Notes under the pieces: model-generated
Databases searched by the model: none
What the model saw: only the letters and a program-made list of their open reading frames with translations
What the model was told of the DNA's origin: nothing
Shown: in pieces, positions 1 to 8,833 of the stretch
Position numbering within the stretch: position 1 is the stretch's first letter
How the letters are laid out: each line of letters opens with the position of its first letter
NCBI RefSeq assembly: GCF_027924605.1
Contig: NZ_AP027042.1
Coordinates: 721,524 to 785,523, forward strand
Direction: 5' to 3'
Length of the DNA stretch: 64,000 bases
Origin: Dyella sp. GSA-30
Lineage (GTDB): Bacteria > Pseudomonadota > Gammaproteobacteria > Xanthomonadales > Rhodanobacteraceae
Translations under genes and position numbers: made by a program

Positions 1-2
1 GC

Positions 3-3002
3 GCCTACAACGGCTTGACCCACGATAACGTCAGTTTGACCGCCAATGGCCTGGTCGGCGGCGACAGCCTGACCTTCACCGCCGGCGCTTCGGATTTCGG
101 CGACGCCAACGTCGCGGACGGCAAAACGGTGGCGGTCACCGGTATCAGCACCAGCAGCGCCGGCGCGAGCAACTACACGTTCAACACCAGCACGACCACC
201 ACCGCCAACGTCACACCGTTCATCATCAACTTGAGCGGCACACGCGTCTACGACGGCCTGACCGATGTCAGCTCGTCGCTGTTCGGCGCCGGCGGCGTAC
301 TCACCGGCGTCAACGGCGAAACGCTCACCCTCAGCGGCAACTCCAACGTGGCCGACAAGAACGTGGCCAACGGCAAGGTGTTCGACGGTGCCGGCGACAT
401 GACGCTGGGCGGACGCAACGGCTCGCTGTCGAGCAACTACGAGATCGGCACGTCGACACTGAATATCACGCCGCTGGCGATCACCGTGGGCGCGACCGGT
501 TCGAACAAGGTCTACGACGGCAACAACGTGGCCGGCGTGACCCTGGCCGGCAGCGGCGTCCTCGCCGGCGACACGATCGGCTTCAATGACGGTAGCGCCA
601 CCTATAGCGACAAGAATGTCGCCAACGGCAAGACCATCACGGTGACCGGCATCACCGCCAACGGCGCCGATGCAAACAACTACAGCTTCAACAATGCCAC
701 GACGACCACCGGCGATATCACCCCGTTGGCGATCACCGGCGTGATCACCGCCGACAACAAGGTGTACGACGCCGGTCTCGGCGCGACCACCCACGGCACG
801 CTGACCGGCGTGCTGGCCGGCGACAATGTCACCTTCGATACCAGCGGCCAATTCGGCGACAAGAATGTGGCCAACGGCAAGACGGTCGCGGTCGCCGGCA
901 CGCTCGATGGCGGCGATGCGGGCAACTACACCTTCACCTCCAATACCACCACGACCGCCAACATCACGCCGCTGACGATCCTTGTCGGCGCCTCCGCCAA
1001 CAACAAGGTCTACGACGGCAACAACGCGGCCGTCACCGCGCTGAACAGCACCGGCGTCCTGGCCGGCGACACGGTGGACTTCAGCGGCGACCCCGGTACG
1101 TTCAGCGACAAGAACGTGGCCAACGGCAAGACCGTCATCGTCAATGGCATCACGGCCAGCGGCGCCGATGCAGGCAACTACAGCTTCAACAACACCGCCA
1201 CCACGACGGCCGACATCACGCCACTGGCGGTCACCGTCGGCATTACCGCCAACAACAAGGTCTACGACGGCAACAATGCGGCCGTTATCGCGTCGCTCGG
1301 CAGCACGGGCATCCTGGCTGGCGACACGGTGAACTTCAGCGGCGACCCGGGCACCTTCAGCGACAAGAACGTGGCCAACGGCAAGACCGTCACGGTCGAC
1401 GGCATCGTTGCCGGTGGCGCCGATGCGGGCAACTACACCTTCAACAACACCGCCACCACCACCGCCAACATCACCCCGCTGGCGATCACCGTGGGCGCAA
1501 CCGCCAACAACAAGATCTACGACGGCACCACCGCGGCCACCGCCACGGTGAGCAGCGGCGGCGTGCTGGCCGGCGACACGGTGGACTTCACCGCCGGCTC
1601 GGCGGCTTTCGGCGACAAGAACGTAGCCAACGGCAAGACCGTCACGGTCGACAGCATCACCGCCACGGGTACCGATGCGGGCAATTACACCTTCAACACC
1701 GATACCACCACCACGGCCAACATCACCCCGCTGGCGATTACCGGCACGATCGTCGCCGGCAACAAGGTGTATGACGGCAATACCAACGCCAGCGTGAGTG
1801 GCAGCCTCAACGGTGTCATCGCGGGCGACCAGGTCGGTATCGTCAGCAGCGGCAATTTCCAGGACAAGAACGCCGGCAACGGCAAGACCGTCGACGTGAA
1901 CGGCAACTTGAACGGTGGCGATGCCGGCAACTACACCCTGACAACCAACACCACCACGACCGCCAACATCACGCCGGTCGTGCTCGACCTCACCGGCACG
2001 CGTACCTACGACGGCACCGCTGCCGCTGCCGGCAACCTGTTCGGCAACAACGGCGTGCTCACCGGCGTGAATGGCGAGACGCTGACGTTGACCGGCACGG
2101 GTACGGTGTCGGACAAGAACGTCGGCTCCCAGAAAGCCTTCGCCAATGGTGGCCTGGGCGGCTTCACCCTGACGGGCAACGGTTCGGCACTGGGCAGCAA
2201 CTACACGCTCACCGGCGGTACCGACTGGCTGACGATCACGCCGGCCACCTTGACTGTGATCGGCACGCAGACGACCAATCGCGTTTACGACGGCACCCGT
2301 ACCGATGCGCTGAGCGGTTCGATGCTGTCGGGCCTGTTCGGCAACGATGACGTCACGCTGGGCAATTCCGCGACCGGCCTGTTCGACACCAAGAATGTCG
2401 GCAACGACAAGACGGTGACCACCGCGATGACCATCAGCGGCGGCGATATGGGCAACTACATCCTGGTCCAGCCGACCGGCCTTACCGCCGATGTGACGCC
2501 GCGCCCGGTGACCATTACCGCGACCGGCACGAACAAGATGTTCGACGGCAATACGAAGGACACGGTCACGCTGAGCAGCGACGGCGTGCTGGGCGGCGAC
2601 CAGGTGAGTTTCGCCGGGACCGGTGCCAACTTCAGCGATCCCAACGTGGGCAACGGCAAGACCGTTACGGTCACCGGTATCGCCGGCTCGGGCGCGGATG
2701 CGGGCAACTATGTCGTCATCGATCCGACCACGACCACGACCGCAAACATCACCGGTGCCCAGGCTTCCGCCTTCGGTGTCGACGATGGTCTGCTCGCACA
2801 GCTGCAAGGCGCGGTTGGGCCTTCGGCGATCGCCACGCCCTACGGCGTCGCCGATCAGGACGTCGTGGGCTCGTTTACCGGCAACCAGAAAAAAGAACAC
2901 CGTCCGAACGAACGTAACCGTGCACGCACCGACTTCCATTCCGGGCTCGCGCTCAAGGTGGTCGATGGCGGCGTGCAGATGCCAGTGAATGCGATGCCAT
3001 GA
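3..3002 (+). CDS. YDG/MBG-repeat exoprotein, TpsA-like (5' truncated by window edge)
   Basis: This is the C-terminal ~1000 residues of a large secreted adhesin-like protein. The frame is open from the first bases (reading AYNGL, a variant of the YDG motif), so the start lies outside the window. The protein is built from about 11 β-rich repeats of roughly 84 residues. Each has a (K/R)VYDG core, then GDxVxF, DKNVANGKTV, AGNYxFN, TTTTANITP. This is the signature of the YDG and MBG domains found in the stalks of filamentous-haemagglutinin-like exoproteins. The last ~90 residues are non-repetitive and contain a charged segment (KKEHRPNERNRAR). The stop overlaps the first possible start of the following FhaC-type gene (ATGA), which fits a tpsA-tpsB operon. 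The N-terminal TPS secretion domain is not visible, so the TpsA role is inferred from the neighbour. The ligand is unknown. Confidence 0.85.
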   Translation, partial: AYNGLTHDNVSLTANGLVGGDSLTFTAGASDFGDANVADGKTVAVTGISTSSAGASNYTFNTSTTTTANVTPFIINLSGTRVYDGLTDVSSSLFGAGGVLTGVNGETLTLSGNSNVADKNVANGKVFDGAGDMTLGGRNGSLSSNYEIGTSTLNITPLAITVGATGSNKVYDGNNVAGVTLAGSGVLAGDTIGFNDGSATYSDKNVANGKTITVTGITANGADANNYSFNNATTTTGDITPLAITGVITADNKVYDAGLGATTHGTLTGVLAGDNVTFDTSGQFGDKNVANGKTVAVAGTLDGGDAGNYTFTSNTTTTANITPLTILVGASANNKVYDGNNAAVTALNSTGVLAGDTVDFSGDPGTFSDKNVANGKTVIVNGITASGADAGNYSFNNTATTTADITPLAVTVGITANNKVYDGNNAAVIASLGSTGILAGDTVNFSGDPGTFSDKNVANGKTVTVDGIVAGGADAGNYTFNNTATTTANITPLAITVGATANNKIYDGTTAATATVSSGGVLAGDTVDFTAGSAAFGDKNVANGKTVTVDSITATGTDAGNYTFNTDTTTTANITPLAITGTIVAGNKVYDGNTNASVSGSLNGVIAGDQVGIVSSGNFQDKNAGNGKTVDVNGNLNGGDAGNYTLTTNTTTTANITPVVLDLTGTRTYDGTAAAAGNLFGNNGVLTGVNGETLTLTGTGTVSDKNVGSQKAFANGGLGGFTLTGNGSALGSNYTLTGGTDWLTITPATLTVIGTQTTNRVYDGTRTDALSGSMLSGLFGNDDVTLGNSATGLFDTKNVGNDKTVTTAMTISGGDMGNYILVQPTGLTADVTPRPVTITATGTNKMFDGNTKDTVTLSSDGVLGGDQVSFAGTGANFSDPNVGNGKTVTVTGIAGSGADAGNYVVIDPTTTTTANITGAQASAFGVDDGLLAQLQGAVGPSAIATPYGVADQDVVGSFTGNQKKEHRPNERNRARTDFHSGLALKVVDGGVQMPVNAMP
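240..2760 (+). repeat. In-frame tandem repeat array, ~252-bp units
   Basis: Direct coding repeats lie within the exoprotein gene. The YDG codons fall near positions 243, 507, 759, 1005, 1257, 1512, 1764, 2001, 2280 and 2534, so the spacing is 237-279 bp, mostly 246-255. The units at about 1005 and 1257 are the most alike at DNA level, sharing long identical stretches such as GACAAGAACGTGGCCAACGG. The outer units are more diverged. The array could change length by recombination between units. Confidence 0.85.
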
Positions 3003-3067
3003 GCCATTCACCGATGACGTCCCGCGCCAAGCGCCCCTCGCATCCATTGAGCCTTAGAACGAATCTT

Positions 3068-4774
3068 ATGAACCCGAAGTCCAAACCCGCACCGCGCCTC
3101 ACCCTGCTCTGCTCCATGCTGTCGCTCGGCTTGTGGGGTACCGCAGTGCACGCGCAGGTCGCCGTGCCGCAGACACAGCTGCCGAGCAGCGGTCAGCTGT
3201 TGCAGCAAGTGCCCCAGCCGATTACCTCGCCGTCATCGGACCTTGACCTGAAGATGCAGCGTCCGCAGCGCCAGCGTGCGCAGGATACGCAGCCGTTCCT
3301 GGTGCGCACGATCGAAATCAGCGGCAACACCTTGCTGCCGACCGACCAGCTGCATGCGCTGGTCGCCAGCAGCGAAGGCAAGCAGCTCAGCCTGAACGAC
3401 CTCGACGATCTGGCTGACAAGATCAGCACCGCTTATCAGCACGCCGGCTATCCGCTGACCCGCGCCTATGTGCCGGCGCAAACGCTGCGCGACGGTACGG
3501 TGCGCATCGCTGTGGTGGAAGCGCGCTACGGCAAGGTCGTGCTGCAGAACGACAGCGCCGTATCCAACGGCCCGCTCAACGCGACCTTGTCGCCGCTGCA
3601 GCCCGGCCAGCCGGTGAGCAACTATCAGTTGGAGCGCAGCCTGTTGTTGTTGTCGGACATTCCGGGTGCGTTGACCGGTTCGGTGGTGCGCCCCGGCGAC
3701 GAGCCTGGCACCTCCGACCTGCTGGTCAATGTCGCCTCTGCGCCGCGTTACACCGGCACGGTGGGCCTGGACGATTTCGGCAACAGCTACACCGGCCGCG
3801 CACGCCTGGGCGGCAACTTCGATATCAACGGCCTGCTGCACCAGGGCGACCTGCTCGACTTCAGTGCGCTCACTTCGGGCGGCGGCATGAATTATTTCCA
3901 GGCCGGCTACCGTTATCTGCTCAATGGCCAGGGCACCACGCTGCGCGCGGCCGTATCGACGCTGCACTATCACCTGGAGAACGGGCTGGAGCCGCTGGAT
4001 GCGCATGGCTCGGCGCTGGTCGGCAGCCTGACCTTGTCGCAACCGTTCGTCCGCAACACTGCCTTCAACCTTTATGGTCAGATCGAGTTCGATCACAAAC
4101 TGTTGAAGGACGATATCGAGGCAGCGTTCGTCGATACCGATCGTCATGCCAATGTGTGGGTAGGGACGCTGGCCGGCGACCAGCGCGACTCGACCGGCAT
4201 CACCAACTTCAATATCAGCGGTTCGTACGGCAAGATCACCTACACCAATCTCTTATCCGAATTCATCGATGCACTGACCGCGCGCACCGCCGGCACGTAC
4301 ACCAAGTTCAGTGGCTCGATCTCGCGCCTGCAGCAGCTGGACCCGAACAACGCCTTCTACTTCGGCTACACCGCGCAGTGGTCGAACAAGAACCTCGATA
4401 CCTCCGAGCAGTTCTATCTCGGTGGCCCGAACACCGTACGCGGCTACGACACAGGCGCGCTCGCTGGCTCGCAGGGTAACCTGTTCACCGTCGAATACCG
4501 CCACGACTTTTCGCTACCGCAGGTGCCGGGCCGTTGGCAGGTCGCCTTGTTTGCCGATACCGGTCGCGTGCAGGTGTACAAGAACCCGTTTATCGATGGC
4601 GTCAACAGCGGCCGCGTCAGCAGCGCCGGTATCGGCCTGCACTGGGCCGCCACGGACAACTGGGTCGTCAATGCCAGTGCCTCCAAGCCGATCGGCAACA
4701 CGCCGGAACTGCTTGGCAACAATCCCAGTACCAAGACGCGGTTCTGGGTGCAGGTGCAGAGAGCGTTCTACTAA
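3068..4774 (+). CDS. ShlB/FhaC/HecB-family two-partner secretion transporter (TpsB)
   Basis: Outer-membrane Omp85-type β-barrel that exports the upstream exoprotein. From 3068 the product is 568 aa, the usual size. It begins with a signal peptide (MNPKSK, a hydrophobic core, cleavage near AVHA-QV). A periplasmic POTRA_2 region follows (VRTIEISGNTLLPTDQLHAL), then a ShlB-type POTRA, then a barrel with the family motif YFLGGPNTVRGYD-like segment (FYLGGPNTVRGYDTG). It ends in an aromatic C-terminus (VQRAFY), typical of BAM substrates. An in-frame ATG at 2999 overlaps the tpsA stop, but it would place 23 hydrophilic residues ahead of the signal peptide, so 3068 is preferred. The gene is followed by a strong terminator. 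Confidence 0.92.
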   Translation: MNPKSKPAPRLTLLCSMLSLGLWGTAVHAQVAVPQTQLPSSGQLLQQVPQPITSPSSDLDLKMQRPQRQRAQDTQPFLVRTIEISGNTLLPTDQLHALVASSEGKQLSLNDLDDLADKISTAYQHAGYPLTRAYVPAQTLRDGTVRIAVVEARYGKVVLQNDSAVSNGPLNATLSPLQPGQPVSNYQLERSLLLLSDIPGALTGSVVRPGDEPGTSDLLVNVASAPRYTGTVGLDDFGNSYTGRARLGGNFDINGLLHQGDLLDFSALTSGGGMNYFQAGYRYLLNGQGTTLRAAVSTLHYHLENGLEPLDAHGSALVGSLTLSQPFVRNTAFNLYGQIEFDHKLLKDDIEAAFVDTDRHANVWVGTLAGDQRDSTGITNFNISGSYGKITYTNLLSEFIDALTARTAGTYTKFSGSISRLQQLDPNNAFYFGYTAQWSNKNLDTSEQFYLGGPNTVRGYDTGALAGSQGNLFTVEYRHDFSLPQVPGRWQVALFADTGRVQVYKNPFIDGVNSGRVSSAGIGLHWAATDNWVVNASASKPIGNTPELLGNNPSTKTRFWVQVQRAFY

Positions 4775-4803
4775 GTCGCGCTGCACCGCGAGGCACATCG
4801 AAA

Positions 4804-4830
4804 GCCGGCAACGAAAGTTGCCGGCTTTTT
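4804..4830 (+). terminator. Rho-independent terminator after tpsB
   Basis: GCCGGCAAC, loop GAAA, GTTGCCGGC, then TTTTTG. This is a 9-bp perfect stem with a U tract, 30 bp after the tpsB stop. Confidence 0.92.
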
Positions 4831-5028
4831 GTTTGGCACCCTCTCCTACCGTCATCGCATTTAGTGCCCTAGTCACTGACAGTCAGCGGACATCACGATA
4901 AATCATTGATAGTGAAACTTTTTTTCTTATCCCGACGAAATAAACCTGACGCTCATACGTCAGACACACAACGACAGCGCCATGCCGGCGCGGCGTTACC
5001 CCCCATTCGAAGAGATAGGAGAACCATC

Positions 5029-5895
5029 ATGCGCAGCTTCACTTCCATCGTCTCGCGCCCGGCCGCCCTTTTTGTCGGCGTCGCCCTGGCCTTCGCCGCT
5101 GCTTCAGCCAGCGCTGCCACGATCAAGCCCACCTCGATCAAGAACATCGTGCTGGTGCATGGTGCGTTCGTGGATGGTTCGGGCTGGCGCCCGGTGTACG
5201 ACATCCTCACGCGCGACGGCTACAAGGTGACTCTGGTGCAAGAGCCGCTGACGTCAGTCGCGGATGATGTGCAGGCGACCAAGCGCGTGCTCGATACGAT
5301 CGACGGCCCGGTCGTGCTGGTAGGCCATAGCTACGGCGGCACCATCGTCACCGAAGCGGGCGTCGATCCGAAAGTGAAAGCCCTGGTGTATATCGCCGCA
5401 CACGCGCCGGATGCCGGCGAAACCGAGGTAGGCAACGGTCAGCGTTTTCCCGCGCTTGCACAGAAGCCGCTGAAGACGCCCGATGGTTTTCTGTATCTCG
5501 ACCCGGCTCGCTTCTATCAGGACTTCGCCGCCGACCTGCCGCAGAAGCAGGCCGAGTTCGAAGCGCAGTCGCAGATGCTGACCGCGGCGAAGGTGTTCTC
5601 CACGCCGGTGCAGAACGTGGCTTGGAAGACCAAGCCCAGCTGGTACATGGTGGCGCAGAGCGACCGCATCATCAGCCCCGATCTGGAACGCATGTACGCC
5701 AAGCGCGCGGGCAGCCACACCGTCGAGGCCAAGGGCGCCAGCCATTCGGTCTACGAATCGCAGCCCAAGGAAGTAGCCAAGCTGATCGAGGAAGCCGCCA
5801 ATGGCACGGATCCGGCCAATGCCAATGCAAGCGGCGGCTCGTCGCCGACGCCGCCGGATGCCTGGGCAACCAACACGGCGGTTTATGAGCAGTGA
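5029..5895 (+). CDS. Secreted alpha/beta hydrolase
   Basis: A 288-aa alpha/beta-fold hydrolase with a Sec signal peptide (MRSFTSIV, hydrophobic core, ASASA). The fold is shown by VLVHGAFVDGSGW (oxyanion region) and the nucleophile elbow GHSYGG. A late SHSVYES His is probably the catalytic base. It resembles the small esterase-like family often annotated as alpha/beta hydrolase or, loosely, salicylate-esterase/EstC-like. The substrate cannot be read from the sequence. The start at 5029 is chosen because AGGAGA lies 6-7 bases upstream and the signal peptide begins there; a longer frame runs up to 4906. The upstream gap contains the inverted repeat CTGACG-N6-CGTCAG at 4948-4965. The gene converges on an SDR gene across a hairpin. 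Confidence 0.85.
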   Translation: MRSFTSIVSRPAALFVGVALAFAAASASAATIKPTSIKNIVLVHGAFVDGSGWRPVYDILTRDGYKVTLVQEPLTSVADDVQATKRVLDTIDGPVVLVGHSYGGTIVTEAGVDPKVKALVYIAAHAPDAGETEVGNGQRFPALAQKPLKTPDGFLYLDPARFYQDFAADLPQKQAEFEAQSQMLTAAKVFSTPVQNVAWKTKPSWYMVAQSDRIISPDLERMYAKRAGSHTVEAKGASHSVYESQPKEVAKLIEEAANGTDPANANASGGSSPTPPDAWATNTAVYEQ

Positions 5896-5901
5896 TCTGG
5901 A

Positions 5902-5927
5902 GAAGTCGCGCCGCGAGGCGCGACTTC
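5902..5927. terminator. Hairpin between convergent genes
   Basis: GAAGTCGCGCC, loop GCGA, GGCGCGACTTC: a perfect 11-bp stem between the two stop codons. It has no clear T tract on either side, so termination is inferred from position and stem strength. Confidence 0.6.
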
Positions 5928-5933
5928 CTGCCC

Positions 5934-6725
5934 TCAGGCAATCGTCGGTGTGATCCCGCCGTCCGCGCGCAACGCCGCACCATTGGTAGCTGACGACAAC
6001 GGGCTGGCAACGTAGGCGACGAGGCTGGCGATTTCTTCGGCCTCGATCATGCGCTGGATCAATGAGGTCGGGCGCTCCTTGGCAAAGAACTCCTTCTCGA
6101 TGACGTCCGGCTTGGCGTTCGGATTGCTGGCCACGCTCTTCATGAAATCGACGATACCTTCCGAGCGTGTCGTCCCCGGCAGCACAGTATTCACAGTGAC
6201 GTTGCCGCCCTTGGTCAATGCGGCCATGCCGCGCGAGATCGCCAACTGCGCGGTCTTGGTCATGCCGTAGTGGATCATGTCCGGCGGCACCATCAGACCC
6301 GATTCGCTGGCAATGAAGATCACCCTGCCCCAGTTGCGCGCAAGCATGCCCGGAAAGTAGCGCTGCGACAGACGCGCACCGCTGAGCACATTCACTTCGA
6401 AGAAACGGCGCCAATCCTCGTCCGTAATTTTCTCGAAGGGCTTGGATTCGTAGATACCCAGGTTGTTGACCAGGATGTCGACCTCGGGCTGTGCCTTGAG
6501 CAGGATGTCCGCGCCTTCGGCAGTGACCGGGTCGGCCACGATGCCGCGCACGTTTGCACCACCGGATGCACGGATGTCGGCCAGGGCCTGATCGAGCTTG
6601 GCCTGATTGCGACCGGCGATGATTACTTCGGCGCCTTCCTGCGCCAGCTTGCGCGCAATTTCCAGGCCGATGCCGGCGGTCGAGCCGGTGACGAGTGCGG
6701 TCTTGCCGTTGAGCTTGAGGTCCAT
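5934..6725 (-). CDS. SDR family NAD(P)-dependent oxidoreductase
   Basis: Classical short-chain dehydrogenase of 263 aa. Visible motifs are the Rossmann TGSTAGIG (residues ~14-21), NNLG (in the NNAG position), the catalytic Ser in IASESG and YGMTK (YxxxK). The NNAG motif is altered (NNLG), which occurs in some subfamilies. The start at MDLKLNG is preferred over an upstream ATG at 6791 because the fold begins there. It lies 28 bp downstream of the aldo/keto reductase gene on the same strand, so the two are probably co-transcribed and controlled by the divergent LysR regulator. The substrate is unknown. Confidence 0.88.
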   Translation of the reverse strand: MDLKLNGKTALVTGSTAGIGLEIARKLAQEGAEVIIAGRNQAKLDQALADIRASGGANVRGIVADPVTAEGADILLKAQPEVDILVNNLGIYESKPFEKITDEDWRRFFEVNVLSGARLSQRYFPGMLARNWGRVIFIASESGLMVPPDMIHYGMTKTAQLAISRGMAALTKGGNVTVNTVLPGTTRSEGIVDFMKSVASNPNAKPDVIEKEFFAKERPTSLIQRMIEAEEIASLVAYVASPLSSATNGAALRADGGITPTIA

Positions 6726-6753
6726 GATGTGTCTCTCTATGAAAGGAGTTCGG

Positions 6754-7578
6754 TCAATCCCACACCGGTGCAAGACCGGGCGGGCTGACAATGCGGCCGT
6801 CTTTGCGCGCCAAGGCGCGAATCGCCGTCATCTCGGCGTCGGAAAGTTCAAAGTCGAAGATCGCCGCATTGCTCGCTGCGCGCTCTTCGCTCACCGTCTT
6901 GGAAAGCGCCAACACGCCGTCGTGCTGGATCAGCCAGCGCAACACCACCTGCGCAACGCTCTTGCCGTGGCTGGCGGCGATGCTCTTCAGCACCCCATCG
7001 TCGAAGACCTTGCCGTCGGCCATCGCGTAATACGCCGTCACGCTCATGCGGGCACGGCGAGCGGCTTCATGGACGATCGTCTGATCGATATAGGGATGCC
7101 ACTCGACCTGGTTGGTGACTAGCGGGGTTTTGCTCAGTCCCTCAGCCTCGGCCATCAACGCGGTGGAAAAGTTGCTGACGCCGATGTGTCGTGTCTTGCC
7201 AGCCGCCTGCACGGCATTCAAGGCCTCGATCTGTTCGGCCAGGGGCACCTTGTCGTTAGGCCAGTGCAACAGGAGCAGGTCGACATGATCGGTCCTGAGC
7301 TTGCGCAGGCTTTCGTCGACCGAGCGCTCAAAGGCATCGTGACGATAGTTATCGACCCACACCTTCGTGGTCAGGAACACCTCTTCGCGCGGTACGCCCG
7401 AATGCGCCATGCCCTCGCCCACTTCGGCTTCGTTGCCGTAGATCTGCGCCGTATCGATATGCCGATAACCGAGCTTGAGCACCGCCGGCAGCATGCGCAA
7501 CACGTCCGCGCCGGGCATGCGGAAGGTGCCGAAACCGAGGGCCGGAATCGATGCGCCATTGGCCTGGACGATTTTCAT
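6754..7578 (-). CDS. Aldo/keto reductase (2,5-didehydrogluconate-reductase-like)
   Basis: A 274-aa AKR TIM-barrel NADPH oxidoreductase. Motifs: GFGTFRM near the N-terminus, DTAQIYGNEAEVG (catalytic Asp and Tyr), TTKVW (catalytic Lys), LLLLHWP (His) and GVSNF. This arrangement matches the AKR5/DkgB-like group. The start at 7578 (MKIVQANG) is where the barrel begins; the reading frame is open further upstream to 7617. It is the first gene of a two-gene unit with the SDR, divergent from a LysR gene with a 105-bp gap containing a perfect palindrome. Confidence 0.9.
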   Translation of the reverse strand: MKIVQANGASIPALGFGTFRMPGADVLRMLPAVLKLGYRHIDTAQIYGNEAEVGEGMAHSGVPREEVFLTTKVWVDNYRHDAFERSVDESLRKLRTDHVDLLLLHWPNDKVPLAEQIEALNAVQAAGKTRHIGVSNFSTALMAEAEGLSKTPLVTNQVEWHPYIDQTIVHEAARRARMSVTAYYAMADGKVFDDGVLKSIAASHGKSVAQVVLRWLIQHDGVLALSKTVSEERAASNAAIFDFELSDAEMTAIRALARKDGRIVSPPGLAPVWD

Positions 7579-7658
7579 GAGGAGTCCTTCTTGAAAAGAT
7601 AGGAGCAGCTTAGCCATGGCATTGACTGCTTAGAATCCACTCACGATTCGCATTACTT

Positions 7659-7673
7659 TGTCATTGAATGACA
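7659..7673. promoter_or_regulatory. Probable LysR operator, 15-bp palindrome
   Basis: TGTCATTGAATGACA is a perfect 7-1-7 palindrome between the divergent AKR and LysR genes. It contains a T-N11-A arrangement. Its position, 11 bases ahead of the lysR ATG, suggests autoregulation and control of the reductase genes. Confidence 0.6.
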
Positions 7674-7683
7674 TAATCGGCCC

Positions 7684-8598
7684 ATGAGCGATCAACGTGC
7701 CTGGGAAATGCGGGTTTTCCTGCAGGTGGCCCACACCGGCAGCTTCAGCGGCGCCGGGCGGGTGGTGAATATGACGCCATCCTCCACCGCCAAGCTGATC
7801 ACCCGGATCGAACAACGGCTCGGTGTACGCCTGGTCGAACGCTCGACCCGGCGGCTGCGCCTCACCGCCGAAGGCGAGCTCTACCGTGAGCGCGCCGAGG
7901 CGCTGCTTGGCGAGCTGGATGGCCTCGATGCGGAGGTGGCGGGTGAAGCTCGCTCTCCTGCCGGCCTGATCCGCATCAATGTTTCGGTGCCCTTCGGGCG
8001 GCACGCTCTGATGCCGTTGCTACCGGCTTTCAGTGCGGCCTTTCCCGCGGTACGGCTCGATCTCACCGTTACCGACGACGTCGTCGATCTCTATGCGGCG
8101 CAGGCGGATATCGCGTTTCGTATCGGCCCGCTCAGTGATTCAGGGCTGCTTGCGGTGAGTCTGGGACAGACGCGCCGTCGCATTGTGGCGTCACCTGCCT
8201 ATCTCACCGCGCACGGCACACCCAGACAGGCGGCCGACCTCGAACGACACAACTGCCTGGGCTTCAATTTTCGCCGTGCGGCCAGCGTGTGGCCGCTGCG
8301 TAGCGGTGGGCGTCTGGTGGATCGCGAAGTGCATGGATCGATCGTTGCCAATAACGGCGAAACCGTGCGGCATCTGGCCGTGCTCGGCATGGGATTGGCG
8401 CGGCTGGGCGAGTTTCATGTGCGCGCGGATCTGCGCGCGGGGCGATTGGTCACGGTGCTGGATGATGTGATCACCGACAGCGAATCGATTCATGCGCTTT
8501 ATCTTGGGAGCAAGCGCGCGCCGCGGCGGATCAGGGCGTTTCTGGATTTCATGACGCCGCGGCTGCGGGAGTTTTTGGTCGAGCCAACGGGGACTTGA
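7684..8598 (+). CDS. LysR family transcriptional regulator
   Basis: A 304-aa LTTR of standard length. It has an N-terminal winged HTH (FLQVAHTGSFSGAGRVVNMTPSS...) and a C-terminal periplasmic-binding-like effector domain (RINVSVPFGRHALMPLLPAF, then ADIAFRIGPLSDS). That pattern places it in the CrgA/YhjC-like group, which often governs adjacent reductases. It is divergent from the AKR-SDR pair, whose promoter it probably controls. The inducer is not predictable. Confidence 0.92.
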   Translation: MSDQRAWEMRVFLQVAHTGSFSGAGRVVNMTPSSTAKLITRIEQRLGVRLVERSTRRLRLTAEGELYRERAEALLGELDGLDAEVAGEARSPAGLIRINVSVPFGRHALMPLLPAFSAAFPAVRLDLTVTDDVVDLYAAQADIAFRIGPLSDSGLLAVSLGQTRRRIVASPAYLTAHGTPRQAADLERHNCLGFNFRRAASVWPLRSGGRLVDREVHGSIVANNGETVRHLAVLGMGLARLGEFHVRADLRAGRLVTVLDDVITDSESIHALYLGSKRAPRRIRAFLDFMTPRLREFLVEPTGT

Positions 8599-8627
8599 AA
8601 CCAGGCTCGCTTCGCATTGCTTCTTGT

Positions 8628-8690
8628 GCCCCCTCACCCCAGCCCTCTCCCCTGGCTTTGCCGGGGGAGAGGGCTGGGGTGAGGGGGGGC
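8628..8690. repeat. Palindromic repeat, family R1 (G/C-rich), terminator-like
   Basis: A ~24-bp inverted repeat (CCCCTCACCCCAGCCCTCTC... and its complement) around the short CTGGCTTTGCCG centre. It shares its sequence with the elements at 32417-32552 and 47545-47673. On the + strand it is followed by CTTTTTCC, so it may also terminate the lysR transcript. Confidence 0.8.
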
Positions 8691-8757
8691 TTTTTCCGAC
8701 GTACCGTCATCCGCACATTCGTCACTTTAAGAAGAGACCAAAACAAAAGACGTGACC

Positions 8758-8820
8758 ATGCACTCCCACCACTGGCTGGCCGAACAATTCGAAACCCACC
8801 GTCGTCACCTGCCGGCGACG
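8758..8820 (+). pseudogene. Remnant of an ECF (SigJ/ECF41-like) sigma-factor gene start
   Basis: The frame from the ATG at 8758 reads MHSHHWLAEQFETHRRHL, then switches to unrelated residues. WLAEQFETHRRHL closely resembles the start of ECF41/SigJ sigma factors (typically WLAERFEAHRPHLRAVAYRMLG). The AVAYRMLG core and everything after it are missing, and the frame ends inside the next gene. I read it as a 5' fragment left by a deletion. The assignment rests on about 13 residues. Confidence 0.4.
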
Positions 8821-8833
8821 ATACAATCGCCGC

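Noticed and set aside
240-2760. CRISPR-like regular repeats
   Set aside because: The period is ~252 bp, the units are coding and in frame, and no 25-40 bp repeat/spacer pattern exists.
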